A DNA stretch of 64,000 nucleotides from Tritrichomonas musculus (lineage: Eukaryota; Parabasalia; Tritrichomonadida; Tritrichomonadidae): the NCBI GenBank assembly GCA_039105265.1, contig JAPFFF010000010.1, positions 5,456,001-5,520,000 on the forward strand, in the 5' to 3' direction. The first letter of the stretch is position 1, and every line of letters begins with the position of its first letter. The notes under the pieces were generated by a model. The model saw nothing but the letters and a program-made list of their open reading frames with translations, was not told the DNA's origin and searched no databases. Positions 44,401-53,380 of this stretch are shown one piece after another. A program made the position numbers and the translations under genes.

Positions 44401-47400
44401 GTCACTTTTTGCACATTGTAAATTGAGTATAAATCAACTTACATCAATGATGAATGAATTAGACAAATTCGCTTTGAATCCTTCAATGATGCCTTATGCA
44501 TTACATGCTCTTTCTGTTTTGTTCAAGGTTTATTCATTAGATTTATTGAAAATGAAAGTTCCTGATACTCAATTTCAAGTAATTTTAAATCTTTTGAATT
44601 CACCTAACACTCTTCAACCGTTTAACCTCTATTTCACATCACAATGCTTTACTAGTCTTCTTGCTGTCATTTCTCCTGATTTCGCAGAAGATCAACGTCA
44701 ACAAGAAATAGACGAAATCCAAGAAATTCATGACAAACTTGATTCATTATATAACAATAAAAAAGAAGAAAATAAAGATGCGATTGTTCAACGGAAAAAA
44801 CCGTCAGGAATTCGAATGCTTGTGCCCACTTTAAATTTAATTATTGAAGCATTTGATAATATTCAAATTCCTTATTCTAAACAAATCTTTTTCCATACAG
44901 TTCGCGCAGTTTTTGCTTTTGCAAGTGATGCTTTGAATGTTCCTAATCTTGTCTTTCCAACATCGAGAGGAATATCGATGTCATTATGGATATCAGCATG
45001 TGGTGCATTTACAGATTTGATCAACACGAACATCTTAAAAGAAAGGAAGAAAGAATTACACATGCAAAACATTGAACAAGTTAAATTACAATATAAACAA
45101 AAACAACTTAAAAATCAAAATAAAGAAGAAAATATTGATTCATTTGAATTCAATATCAATAATAATGATAATGATAATAATAATAATAATGAAATCAATG
45201 AATTCAACATAAATAACATTTTTAATAATGAAGATTATTTTTATTTGATTCCTAGAAATCTTCTTCTTCTTCAAAGAAGTTGTGATGAACGAATTTTACA
45301 ATTCGTTGTTACAATTTCAAAGAAATTTTTATTAGATATTCAAAATATTAAAAAAGATGCTTTTAATAGCAAACGTGTAAGAAAAAGAGTGACTGAATGG
45401 TGCAAGATTTTCTCTTCTGTTCTTGCTAGTAACGTTTTACCTGAAACTGGAATCGAATCTGCACCGATTGTTAAACGTTGCTGTCTTGAAAGTGCTGTTT
45501 TCATTCTTGACATTTTGTCGAAATCAGAACCATTAATGACTGAGAACTTAGATGACATTATCACGATCATTACGAGAGCAATTGAGACCCGAAAGACCAT
45601 ATTATTAAAAGATGCATATCTTTTGTTAACGGATGTAATCAAAAAGTTCGAAAACCGAATTACAACCGTTTCTAATTCAAATGTAAATTCTGATGGAATT
45701 CGTCTTCTTCTTCTTTATGATTCACAATTTTCAATCGCTGTTCGTACCGGTTTTATTTGTAATCTTCAATACAGCGGGAAATTCCTCATCGAGTACTTGC
45801 ACTTCCATTTGGAGGACCTCAAAACGAGACCCGAAGATTTTGAGAATGTTCTCAATTCGTACATAAAAGGACTGATGACATGCACACAGAGGACTTATGC
45901 TTATTATGCAGTAGCAGCACATTTAATATGTCTAGCACGTGAGAATAAGATTGTCTTTGAAATGATAAATCATATTGATGAAGTGAGCATTGAAAATGAA
46001 AATAAAAATGCCAACACTTCACCTCAAAAAGACAATAGAAATTTGAGCTTCGCAATGTCAATCATTACTCAGCTTTGCGAGATATTTAGCATATCAATGG
46101 CTTTGTGGAGATCAACACCTCCTGATTGGCAACAAATTTCTCAATTTAGAACAAATTACGCGTCTTTCTATCGCGATATTGTCGTGGCTTTCGTTTGGCT
46201 TCAAGGCGTCCTCGGCACTGAATTCATATCGTTGCAGAGCATCATTGATTTCGAGTGCGATGAACTCTCATACTGCACGGAATCATGGAGAGTTCTCGCT
46301 GCTTTCGACGTAGTCACAACCGCTTTCCTCGTGACTCCTCAGAAAATAAAACATGAACAAATTGAAAAAGTGACACAAAGCGTCAAAAAAGCAAGCGAAA
46401 GGTTCCCTCAGTTGCTCAGCTCATCGGTCATTGAGAAGTTCTTCAACGTTTGCAGAATGATAAGCGACTCTTTGATCAACAATACATCAGGCGCTGAAGG
46501 AATAACAAGCGAACAGCTGAACGCTCTTTCGGAGTCCTCAAAGTTCGACCCTGAGGCAACAGCCGAGGTCATCGTCGGCACAGAAATCGGACTCATCGCA
46601 AAGCAGCTGAACGATAGAATCCTCTCCGAATTCGTTGCAAACAACATCACACCAAAAGAGTTCCTCGCACTCTCAACGTTGATGTTCGATAGCATTGGCA
46701 AAACCAAAAGTGGCAATTCAAAAAGTTCCACAGAAAAAGATAATATTGAAAGCTCCACTGAAAAAGTTGATTCAAAAAGTTCCACAGAAAAAGATGATAT
46801 TGAAAGCTCCACTGAAAAAGTTGATTCAAAAAGTTCAACTGAAAATGATGTAACTGTGGCTGCTGGTGACGTATTTGATGAAGACGTGAGGCAGAAGATG
46901 CTGAAGCTGTTTCTTTCGAAGTTTTTGGAGAAGATAGGAAGTGTAAGTGACGATCAAATTTCATTGAATTATTTGACCAGGATCTTGAAGAGGATCCGCC
47001 AGACAGAAGCCGATGTTTCTGGCACTTTTTCGTGTCCCATTCCACTTGCCGAGTTTGACGAGGTTGCGAAGTTTTCGTGGTCACGCTTCAAAGTTGGAGG
47101 GATGTTTCTCATCACGGAGCTTCTCATTGAGAACACCTCACCACTTGGCCTGTCACTTTTTCTGTACAAGAGTCTTGAAGTGATCAAAGTGCTAATTTTG
47201 AATGACATTTTGAATGCCTCTGTTTACATCCAGTTCATCACGATGGGCGTCAGTCTTTTCGCCGAAGTTGTCAAAAAAGTAAATAACGAACAAAACCGTA
47301 ACCGTAACCGTGACATAGATAATGCACGGTCGATTCTTATTTTTCTATGTCTGATTGAATCTGACAGCGGTTTTGACAACAATGAAATCATTCATATTTT

Positions 47401-47830
47401 GAATCAGTTTTTCTTAGAAATTTTGAAAAAAACCGCCATTATACAATTGAGTGCTATCTCAATCTGGGGCCCTGACCTGAGAGGTGAAGATGTCATCAAG
47501 AACGCTGCTTACTTTTTGAGATGCCTTTCTGAAATCGAAAATTCAAAGGAACTTACTCCACTTTTTGCCAGCGGTTATAGTGAAATCAATTCACCTCTAA
47601 GAAATGCATTTGATGAAATTGGCGAGAGGGAGAGAACTTTGATCGTAAGATTCACCGAGAACGAGGAACAGAAGGCCGAGAGAAACAAAATTGCAGCCAA
47701 CAAGCTCAAAGTGTTCTCAAGCGCGATTGACAAAAGTGGAAATAATGAAAACAAGAGGAAATTGAGGAATGTGAAAGAATTTGATAGCAATGTTGATGAA
47801 TACGATGATGATGACTGGGAGTCTTTGTAA
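41405..47830 (+). CDS. Large HEAT-type alpha-solenoid, possibly HEATR5/Laa1-like
   Basis: 2141 residues, one open frame of 6.4 kb. Helical repeats cover most of the length (for example EISALALQLCQSESTSIRNEGA). Insertions of low complexity are at about 205-225 and 295-345 (Asn/acidic), 1236-1275 (Asn-rich) and 1760-1815 (SSTEK repeats). The N-terminal 200 residues parallel the start of HEATR5/Laa1 in spacing, and total length agrees with that family (about 2000). HEATR5/Laa1 carries AP-1 clathrin cargo machinery between Golgi and endosomes. The tail DEYDDDDWESL is acidic with a Trp, like adaptor-binding peptides. The assignment is tentative; other giant HEAT proteins (Mon2, DOPEY) are alternatives. 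Stretches of GC-richer codons alternate with AT-rich ones (notably 45780-45850, 46150-46700, 46980-47200). Confidence 0.55.
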   Translation: MDNFIKSISALAAQKLLYPAEQIISSALVDYETIFSQSTNLSETDIEHVEFVLLKLLEVNNGILSLQCCFRIAECLLILYKRSSPPRVWNLFQQFSDNSKPSAAAILTTGFVINSIGSNIKSKIPGFVTKLLSLPVSITTSYEQINMQNTTVNVTVNINYSIPSMISLIPCFKKCQKDMKNYVNKTFDYAKRAVKSSNSSSYLAFINSNYNSSTTNYSNNGYYGNSSINNGFCANVESHQLFSLKLVRSLIKFREIPLKTVLTFSSKMIENAKSSFVIDETCYLIAKTALFYKINDKEDDEDENNEYYNRNQINSMNDNSSNNTSEEPSGAGDNGIEWMMNKQKKKLDSKPTKNKFKKYKEEDLPGMPGLTEITESKSNYEENDDDCLFAGRFNEAFQIFIEFKKYFPQILRHFLDILNPLLIFTNLPVIFKNIRVINSDELTQLISLFGSEVRQELFHQVASESPPTTSQLHILRALQNLEGNKVTEEKKEKSTEARSTDDSALTKVNFNDNNDLNYYSNSCQKEISALALQLCQSESTSIRNEGASSFAWLAKTNPNHAKLYLETATLYLAYPPEDNPKIQTDIRAFGSIAQSILGACIMSNKQGNNNSNNDHLSLNNSGSSSSVGNILSSTSTFSMNSLNYMTGSQKNWRRDEMANSVADNINRFLDRALVDVDIFDSSFFAAFSIMTVLPDYLIPSSLAAAAVSLFSEYLISHQKLSELDSQRLKFVAQEICLFLTAHSGYECFARFLRTIYDKPFLFTQTTMLALLIEIPKNAYVMNSSSFRKVLCDLLLNSMNPYFLKAIPKVEHVKYRLKYPMKSPSEILNSTVFIKPKHPIIYCKLQDDVYAYKILEHYAKYVEAIIQKESSKATSSSFSTSFFNSVLSSLFQSSNNNENSRLMCHSLIHSLCLNETTKKCFSSTFYKQMISTMSSANSALFDASKISSLKSNIELARIQISAESIALFANHFGNNSKFLNDILQFVKEMSPGPVKCLIYSSLFAHCKLSINQLTSMMNELDKFALNPSMMPYALHALSVLFKVYSLDLLKMKVPDTQFQVILNLLNSPNTLQPFNLYFTSQCFTSLLAVISPDFAEDQRQQEIDEIQEIHDKLDSLYNNKKEENKDAIVQRKKPSGIRMLVPTLNLIIEAFDNIQIPYSKQIFFHTVRAVFAFASDALNVPNLVFPTSRGISMSLWISACGAFTDLINTNILKERKKELHMQNIEQVKLQYKQKQLKNQNKEENIDSFEFNINNNDNDNNNNNEINEFNINNIFNNEDYFYLIPRNLLLLQRSCDERILQFVVTISKKFLLDIQNIKKDAFNSKRVRKRVTEWCKIFSSVLASNVLPETGIESAPIVKRCCLESAVFILDILSKSEPLMTENLDDIITIITRAIETRKTILLKDAYLLLTDVIKKFENRITTVSNSNVNSDGIRLLLLYDSQFSIAVRTGFICNLQYSGKFLIEYLHFHLEDLKTRPEDFENVLNSYIKGLMTCTQRTYAYYAVAAHLICLARENKIVFEMINHIDEVSIENENKNANTSPQKDNRNLSFAMSIITQLCEIFSISMALWRSTPPDWQQISQFRTNYASFYRDIVVAFVWLQGVLGTEFISLQSIIDFECDELSYCTESWRVLAAFDVVTTAFLVTPQKIKHEQIEKVTQSVKKASERFPQLLSSSVIEKFFNVCRMISDSLINNTSGAEGITSEQLNALSESSKFDPEATAEVIVGTEIGLIAKQLNDRILSEFVANNITPKEFLALSTLMFDSIGKTKSGNSKSSTEKDNIESSTEKVDSKSSTEKDDIESSTEKVDSKSSTENDVTVAAGDVFDEDVRQKMLKLFLSKFLEKIGSVSDDQISLNYLTRILKRIRQTEADVSGTFSCPIPLAEFDEVAKFSWSRFKVGGMFLITELLIENTSPLGLSLFLYKSLEVIKVLILNDILNASVYIQFITMGVSLFAEVVKKVNNEQNRNRNRDIDNARSILIFLCLIESDSGFDNNEIIHILNQFFLEILKKTAIIQLSAISIWGPDLRGEDVIKNAAYFLRCLSEIENSKELTPLFASGYSEINSPLRNAFDEIGERERTLIVRFTENEEQKAERNKIAANKLKVFSSAIDKSGNNENKRKLRNVKEFDSNVDEYDDDDWESL
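46705..46848 (+). repeat. In-frame repeat (SSTEK) inside the HEAT protein gene
   Basis: Alternating DSKSSTEKD and IESSTEKV units, five SSTE motifs within about 48 residues. The DNA repeats GTTGATTCAAAAAGTTCCAC. It is a probable length-variable hydrophilic linker. Confidence 0.85.
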
Positions 47831-48135
47831 TTTTTATTTTTTATTTTCTATTTTTGTTAAATATATTATATTATTATTATTTTTTTTGGTATTTATGCGT
47901 TAGACCTTCGGCGGTTATGGAAAATAATACATAAATGGCTTTTTTTGTATGAATATGCAACAAAAAAGCTTATTTATACGTTGTTTTCAATTTGTTAGTA
48001 AATTCAATTTTAATAATCTTGATTATTTTTCTTTTTCTTTTAAATAAACTAACAATAATAAAAAATACATACAGTTTTAAATAATAAACATTCGTCAGGA
48101 TGATGAACTTAATATCAAATATAATTTTTTTTCTT
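47831..48135. other. Convergent intergenic spacer
   Basis: 305 bp between two tail-to-tail genes; it must hold both 3' ends. T/A-rich with no distinct terminator structure. Confidence 0.5.
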
Positions 48136-48835
48136 CTATTCTTCTGGCTGCTGCTGACTCTCTTCTGGCTGCTGCTGATTCTCTTCTGGTTGCTGTTGAT
48201 TTTCTTCTGCCTGCTGTTGATTTTCTTCTGCCTGCTGTTGATTTTCTTCTGCCTGCTGTTGATTTTCTTCTGCCTGCTGTTGATTTTCTTCTGGTTGTTG
48301 TTGATTCTCATCTTGCTGTTGTTGATTCTCTTCTGGATTTTGTGGCTGATTCTCTTCTGGTTGTTGTTGATTCTCTTCTGGTTGTTGTTGATTCTCTTTT
48401 GGTTGTTGTTGATTCTCTTCTGGTTGTTGCTGATTCTCATCTTGATTTTGTGGCTGATTCTCATCTTGCTGTCGTTGATTCTCTTCTGGATTTTGTGGCT
48501 GATTCTCTTCTGGTTGTTGTTGATTCTCTTTTGGATTTTGTGGCTGATTCTCTTCATTTTGTTGTTGATTATCTTCTTGCTGCTGCTGATTCTCTTCTGG
48601 CTGCGTTTGAATTTCTTCTGGATTTTGTAGCTGATTCTCGTCTTGCTGTTGCTGATTATTTTCTGTATTTTGCTGATTCTCTTCTGGAGCCTGCCGCTGA
48701 TCCTCCGATAGCTCTTGCTGATTTCCTTCAGATTGTGGCTGATTTTCTTCAGGCTGAAGTTGATCTTGCTGACTTTCTCCCTGTTGTTGCGTGCCTTCCG
48801 GTTGTGATTGATTTTCTCCTTGTTGCTGCGCATCT
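48136..48835 (-). repeat. 21-bp coding minisatellite
   Basis: About thirty units of CCAGAAGAGAATCAACAACA-type sequence (minus strand). The 21-bp period keeps other frames open, giving a 287-codon minus frame and plus-strand frames that I treat as shadows. Confidence 0.9.
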
Positions 48836-49764
48836 TTAGAGTTTAGAACTTTTTCTTCTTGCTTTTCCTGGTTTTCTTTCTGATCTGATTTTTCGTTTTG
48901 CTTTTTGCTTTTATTTTTATCATTTTTCTTAGAGTTTTCTAGGGCTTGTATTGCGAGGATGCGTAATTTTTCTTTTTCAACAGCTCTTTCTTTTGCCAAT
49001 TCTTTTCTCTTTTTAATTAATTTTTGCAATTCTTTTGTTAAAATTCTTTTCTTAATTTCTAGTTCACTTCTTTTTGATGGAGCTGTATCAGCAAGTAAAA
49101 CTGGCGTTTGGCCTTTTTTCAAAGAGTTTAATGTAAATGATAAAGTATTTGCTTGGTCATGTTGGTGAAATAGATCGAGCCTTGCTCTAAGAAGTTTAAG
49201 AGTTTTTTCTTGCTGAGAGATTAAAGAGCGAAGTTCTTCGTTTTGCTTTTCAGTATCATCCCTGCTAAAAAATGGCCGTTGAGGATTTGAAACTAATAGG
49301 GATGCTGTAATTGAATCATATCCATTCTTTCGTTTCTCTTTAGTGGATTGTCCTATTATCTTGGCGTTTGCAGCAACTTCAACAAAAGTTGGATCTTTGA
49401 CAACACGATATTCGTTAATGACTCGAGCAAAAGTATTTAATTCATTATCTCTTTCAATAATTTTCTGCGCAAATTGCATTTCACGACGTTTAAAGCTAGA
49501 GAAAGGATTACTTTCTTTTTGATCTTCATTTGATGATGCGGTGAGTTCATCTAAACGATTCTGGAGATCACGATTCTCTTGTTGTAAGCGCTCCGCGTCA
49601 GCTGCAAGTTGTGCAATATGGTCATATGTTGCGGTTAAACTTTTATGTTGAAGAATTGGAAGTTTAAGAGCTTCTGGATTAAGAGATCCGAGCTGACCAG
49701 ATGGAAAAAGAGATGGAGATGTTTTTGATTTCGAATTTGAATTAAAAGAACGCCCTGTTCTCAT
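48136..49764 (-). CDS. Coiled-coil protein with long PEENQQQ repeat tail
   Basis: 542 residues. The N-terminus (1-40) is Ser/Lys-rich. Coiled-coil segments are at about 45-80 (AQLAADAERLQQENRDLQNR), 155-190 and 225-275 (basic: KKRILTKELQKLIKKRKELA). From about residue 310 to the end the protein is a run of about thirty 7-residue units, consensus PEENQQQ, with PQN and QDE variants. No domain is recognised. Basic coiled coil plus acidic/Gln tail suggests a cytoskeletal or scaffold protein, but this is a guess. ATG 49764 is preceded on the minus strand by ACACTATT (a near-Inr) about 15 nt upstream. Two long frames lie over the repeat on either strand only because the repeat is 21 bp. Confidence 0.85.
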   Translation of the reverse strand: MRTGRSFNSNSKSKTSPSLFPSGQLGSLNPEALKLPILQHKSLTATYDHIAQLAADAERLQQENRDLQNRLDELTASSNEDQKESNPFSSFKRREMQFAQKIIERDNELNTFARVINEYRVVKDPTFVEVAANAKIIGQSTKEKRKNGYDSITASLLVSNPQRPFFSRDDTEKQNEELRSLISQQEKTLKLLRARLDLFHQHDQANTLSFTLNSLKKGQTPVLLADTAPSKRSELEIKKRILTKELQKLIKKRKELAKERAVEKEKLRILAIQALENSKKNDKNKSKKQNEKSDQKENQEKQEEKVLNSKDAQQQGENQSQPEGTQQQGESQQDQLQPEENQPQSEGNQQELSEDQRQAPEENQQNTENNQQQQDENQLQNPEEIQTQPEENQQQQEDNQQQNEENQPQNPKENQQQPEENQPQNPEENQRQQDENQPQNQDENQQQPEENQQQPKENQQQPEENQQQPEENQPQNPEENQQQQDENQQQPEENQQQAEENQQQAEENQQQAEENQQQAEENQQQPEENQQQPEESQQQPEE

Positions 49765-50236
49765 ATTAATAGTGTAAAAAAATTATTTTATCTCGATTTT
49801 ATACGTTTCGTTTTCATATAATATCTTTTTTAAATAACATGTCGCAAAAATAAAATTAATTCATTCTTGATTAATTTATTGTTATTCATGCTTAAGGGCC
49901 AAAATTTAATTTAAAATTCAAGAAATAAAAATAATAATTTCCAATAAGATTTCAATTTGTCATAGCTTATTAGCAAAAATGAATTAATAATCAAACAACT
50001 CTTTGAGAACACAATTGTTTACCAATATCAATATTCGAAATAAACAAAATTATAGAGTAAAATCATCAAAATTAATGCTTCTTTTTATTATCTGAAAAGT
50101 TGAAATGCCAAAAGAATTTCTGATAAAAAGTGTTTTGATATTTGGTTTTTTCACCTTTCGTTAACGTAGTTCAATTTAAACGGTTCTTTTCTAATATCAA
50201 AAAATCTTTCAATCAATTTGATTATTTATAAATAAA
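49765..50236. other. Divergent promoter region
   Basis: 472 bp between divergent genes. On the right, TCAATTTG (one mismatch to Inr) is at about 50213; on the left (minus strand), ACACTATT. Confidence 0.45.
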
Positions 50237-51685
50237 ATGGACGCTTCATCGACACCAACTTTTATGCGCACATTCATATTATGGGCCAATAATAAATACA
50301 ATAATTTGGATGGGTTTACTTTTGCGAAGATGTCAAAAAAATGTGCTCAGCTTATGCAACAAGGAAAGGCTCAAGGCGTTTTAAGACAAAGAGTACGCGA
50401 AGAAACACTTGAAGCATTTAAAGCAGCCTGCCAACTTCAACCATTTAAAGTGACAAGAAATAATGCTTTCGAATTACTTGATATTGCAAATGAATGGGAA
50501 GTAAACACATTAGTTACTTTTGTCAGCGATTATATTAAAAGTAAAGGATTGGTACGCCCTGAGGATCCAGATCCAGTTCAAGATCTTGTTGATCATTCTC
50601 AAAGCAAAGAAGTCACTGATTCTGATCTCATTGCTGTATGCAATATTATCAACAGAGCTTTAACTGATGACAGATTATTCGCCGTGCCTCCAGAATACCT
50701 TTTTGAAATTCTTATACGATCAGATCAGAGATCAATAGATCAACTCAAACTTCTTGATTTTGTCATTTCACTTTTTAATGAAAATCCATCTGCCGCTGTT
50801 CCTCTTGTTCCACTTATAGATTTCTCTCGACTAACAAAAGAGCAAGATGAAGGAATATTTCTATGCCCTCAACTTCATGAAGAAAACATCAGCTTTTTCC
50901 TTGCTTGGGCTTTGAGCGCGACGCGAAACAAAGCTGACAGAGAACGCTTCCAAGCTGATGTTAGGCATGTTGATGAAATGTCAACAATGAAAGAAGTCAT
51001 TCAAAATGCTCAAGAAACTGCAGTTGCTAAAATTAGGGCTGATCATAATGAAAAAATACGTCAACTTCTTGAAATAGCAAAACGTCAAGAAGCAGAAATA
51101 GCAGATTTAGAAACTACAATTAATAATGATACACAAGAATTTGAAAGAATGAGAGAAGAACAAGATAACGAGCTACATGAAATCGAATCACGCATTGATG
51201 TAATGAAAGCATATTCAGATGGCATGGCACAAAATGAAAATGATATCCAGAGGGTTCTTGCAAGAGAAGTTAAAGAACCAATTGACGTTTACCACAATCA
51301 AATAAACGAAAAAATCAACAATGCAAACGAAAAGAATAACGAAGAATTAAAGAAGCTTGAAAAATCTGTTCTTGATCCTGTTAATAAAGCTGCTGCTGAG
51401 GTCATGCAACTTGATCAAAAGACAGATTTAATGAAACAATTACTAATAGAGGCAAACGAAAATATTGCTGATATTAAAACATCAATAGCAGTTAAGATTG
51501 TTCGCGATAATGTCCGATTTGACAAATTTATTCGTAATGCAAAGGAAAGAATGAATCTCTTCGATTTGCATAATGGCGAAGGAATTTGGGGCATTAAAAA
51601 AGATGCAGCAATCAGGGCTAACCAACAGATAAACGAACTTGTTAAAAGAATTGATGAATTATGCCCACTCAACGAGTGTGATTAA
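50237..51685 (+). CDS. BTB-like / coiled-coil protein
   Basis: 482 residues. About 20-105 resembles the trichomonad BTB-like fold (GFTFAKMSKKCAQLMQQG, VREETLEAFKAACQLQPFKV, NAFELLDIANEWEVNTLVTF). About 120-250 is a BACK-like helical region. About 260-420 is predominantly coiled coil (AEIADLETTINNDTQEFERM). The layout matches the gene at 54362-55888 but without a discoidin domain. BTB proteins of this type are thought to act as multimerising adaptors, for instance for cullin ligases; the partner here is unknown. Confidence 0.7.
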   Translation: MDASSTPTFMRTFILWANNKYNNLDGFTFAKMSKKCAQLMQQGKAQGVLRQRVREETLEAFKAACQLQPFKVTRNNAFELLDIANEWEVNTLVTFVSDYIKSKGLVRPEDPDPVQDLVDHSQSKEVTDSDLIAVCNIINRALTDDRLFAVPPEYLFEILIRSDQRSIDQLKLLDFVISLFNENPSAAVPLVPLIDFSRLTKEQDEGIFLCPQLHEENISFFLAWALSATRNKADRERFQADVRHVDEMSTMKEVIQNAQETAVAKIRADHNEKIRQLLEIAKRQEAEIADLETTINNDTQEFERMREEQDNELHEIESRIDVMKAYSDGMAQNENDIQRVLAREVKEPIDVYHNQINEKINNANEKNNEELKKLEKSVLDPVNKAAAEVMQLDQKTDLMKQLLIEANENIADIKTSIAVKIVRDNVRFDKFIRNAKERMNLFDLHNGEGIWGIKKDAAIRANQQINELVKRIDELCPLNECD

Positions 51686-51917
51686 AAGTAAAATTAAATT
51701 GTTTACGACTGATATTCTACTTTTATCACTATATTTCTAAATAACAAATTACATCATTTTTTAATCTTTGCCGAATAGTAATTATTGAAATTTACAAGTT
51801 AGGTTTGCTAAAGGATGTTATCAAAGCCAAATTGATATCATTCAATTTTGATAAAAATAAATCAAAGTAAGATGAATAAATTCAATGGATTCATTCAAAT
51901 AAAAATTGTATCTATAA

Positions 51918-53003
51918 ATGTTAGGCTCAGTAGAAACGTTATTAGAGCTTCTTCTAGACGAAGATCCTATCACAAAAATTGATGCAATTAAGCAGTTTGG
52001 TTCAGTTTCTCAAGATGATCGAGAGAAATTGTTTGAAAAAGTTCTTGAAGATTTAAGTCATGAAGTTCGAGAGGAAGCTGCTAATAATATCGAATTTTGC
52101 CCTTCAATGTATAAAAAATATCTCGCTGATCCAGATCCTCGTGTTCGAATCGCAATAATACGAAATTCAGTTAAAATTCGGAAAACAGAAACAGATATAC
52201 TCAAAACCCTAAAAGGCCTTATCGATGATCCAGATCCAGAGGTTCGATGCGCTTTTGCCAAAATTCTTCAACAACATTCCGAATATAATAGTGGAAATAA
52301 AGCCAACGACGATAAAGTTTTAAAGTCTTCAATTATTCCTACCATCGAACTTTTGCTTAGTGATCAAGCAGATATTGTTCGTATTACAGCATCGGACAAT
52401 ATAAAGTACCTCACAATTCAACGTGGTTTTGATTTTGTGTTTGAAGAACTACAAAAATCTTTGAATCTTATTCTTACCGATCCACAATGGCGAATAAGAA
52501 TCAATGGAGTTTCATTTCTTTTTGGACTTGCTCGTGTATGTGAAATTGAGTTTTTTAATAATAACTTACTTCCATTCTTACTTCAATTTTTGAAGGATCC
52601 AAGCATGAAAATTCGACAATTTGCAACTCAAAGTTTACCTGCTTTGGCAATCCACTTTGGGGAAGAATGGCTTAAAGTAAAACTTGTTAAAGATTTACAA
52701 ACTCTAGCCGAATCAAATAATCTTTTTTACAGACAAACATATTTAAACTGCCTCTCTCAACTAGTTGAATTTTTCCCAGTTGAATACCAATCTAATTATG
52801 TTTTTCAAGAAATGATTCGAATGCTGAAAGATAAAGAACAAAATGTTGTTATTTTAGCTATAGATCTCCTCTCAAAACATAAACAATCAATACACCCTTT
52901 CAAAATTAAGTATGAATTAAAGCCGATTATTACAAAGCTCGCTGAAAATTCCCCACCAACAATAAAGTCAAAAGCTGCAAAATTCATTGAGGATTTAAAT
53001 TAG
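51918..53003 (+). CDS. HEAT-repeat protein, PP2A scaffold (PR65/A)-like
   Basis: 361 residues built of about nine HEAT repeats of 39 residues. Diagnostic PR65-like repeats are LTDPQWRIRINGVSFLFGLA, LLPFLLQFLKDPSMKIRQFA and IHFGEEWLKVKL. PR65 is the scaffold holding the catalytic and regulatory subunits of phosphatase 2A. The usual length is about 590 residues with 15 repeats, so this is a shortened or divergent paralogue. The frame shows no sign of truncation (ATG after upstream stops, own TAG). PP4-type regulators are an alternative. TCATTCA (one mismatch to Inr) lies about 25 nt before the ATG. Confidence 0.72.
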   Translation: MLGSVETLLELLLDEDPITKIDAIKQFGSVSQDDREKLFEKVLEDLSHEVREEAANNIEFCPSMYKKYLADPDPRVRIAIIRNSVKIRKTETDILKTLKGLIDDPDPEVRCAFAKILQQHSEYNSGNKANDDKVLKSSIIPTIELLLSDQADIVRITASDNIKYLTIQRGFDFVFEELQKSLNLILTDPQWRIRINGVSFLFGLARVCEIEFFNNNLLPFLLQFLKDPSMKIRQFATQSLPALAIHFGEEWLKVKLVKDLQTLAESNNLFYRQTYLNCLSQLVEFFPVEYQSNYVFQEMIRMLKDKEQNVVILAIDLLSKHKQSIHPFKIKYELKPIITKLAENSPPTIKSKAAKFIEDLN

Positions 53004-53380
53004 AATATATTTTCACTGTTAAATTTTCATTTAGAGGTTATTTTTAAAATTTTATTTTTACCACTTTTTTTGAATAAACATATAAAAATTTGTGTTTAAT
53101 CAGTACGTTATAGGTATTGATTTAATTTGAAAAAATTAAATTTTTTCAGATAATTTTTTGTGATATTGTTAATTTAGATTTTATATGGTCAAAATTAAAA
53201 CTAATAATTTATATAATACCTTTAAATTTTTACCTAATATTTTTTAGTCAACATATATTATAATATGATTTACAAATATATTAACCATAAAATTATGTAA
53301 ACATTATTTATTTTTTGGTGAATTTAAAGAATAAAAATATTATTTTTTTGGCTGACTTTGTTTGCTCATAATACTGAGTT
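53004..53380. other. Intergenic before the Rab gene
   Basis: AT-rich. No trichomonad-type intron signals (GTATGT, ACTAACACACAG) are seen that could supply a 5' exon for the Rab gene. TCATAAT (one mismatch to Inr) is at about 53366. Confidence 0.5.

Noticed and set aside
47970-48833. 287-codon Lys/Arg/Gln-rich minus-strand frame and long plus-strand Leu-rich frames
   Set aside because: Alternative registers of the 21-bp repeat in the coiled-coil gene; that gene's own frame has a non-repeat N-terminus and is clearly the coding one.
53180-53380. Upstream exon for the Rab gene
   Set aside because: No GTATGT-type donor or ACTAACACACAG-type acceptor is seen in the spacer.
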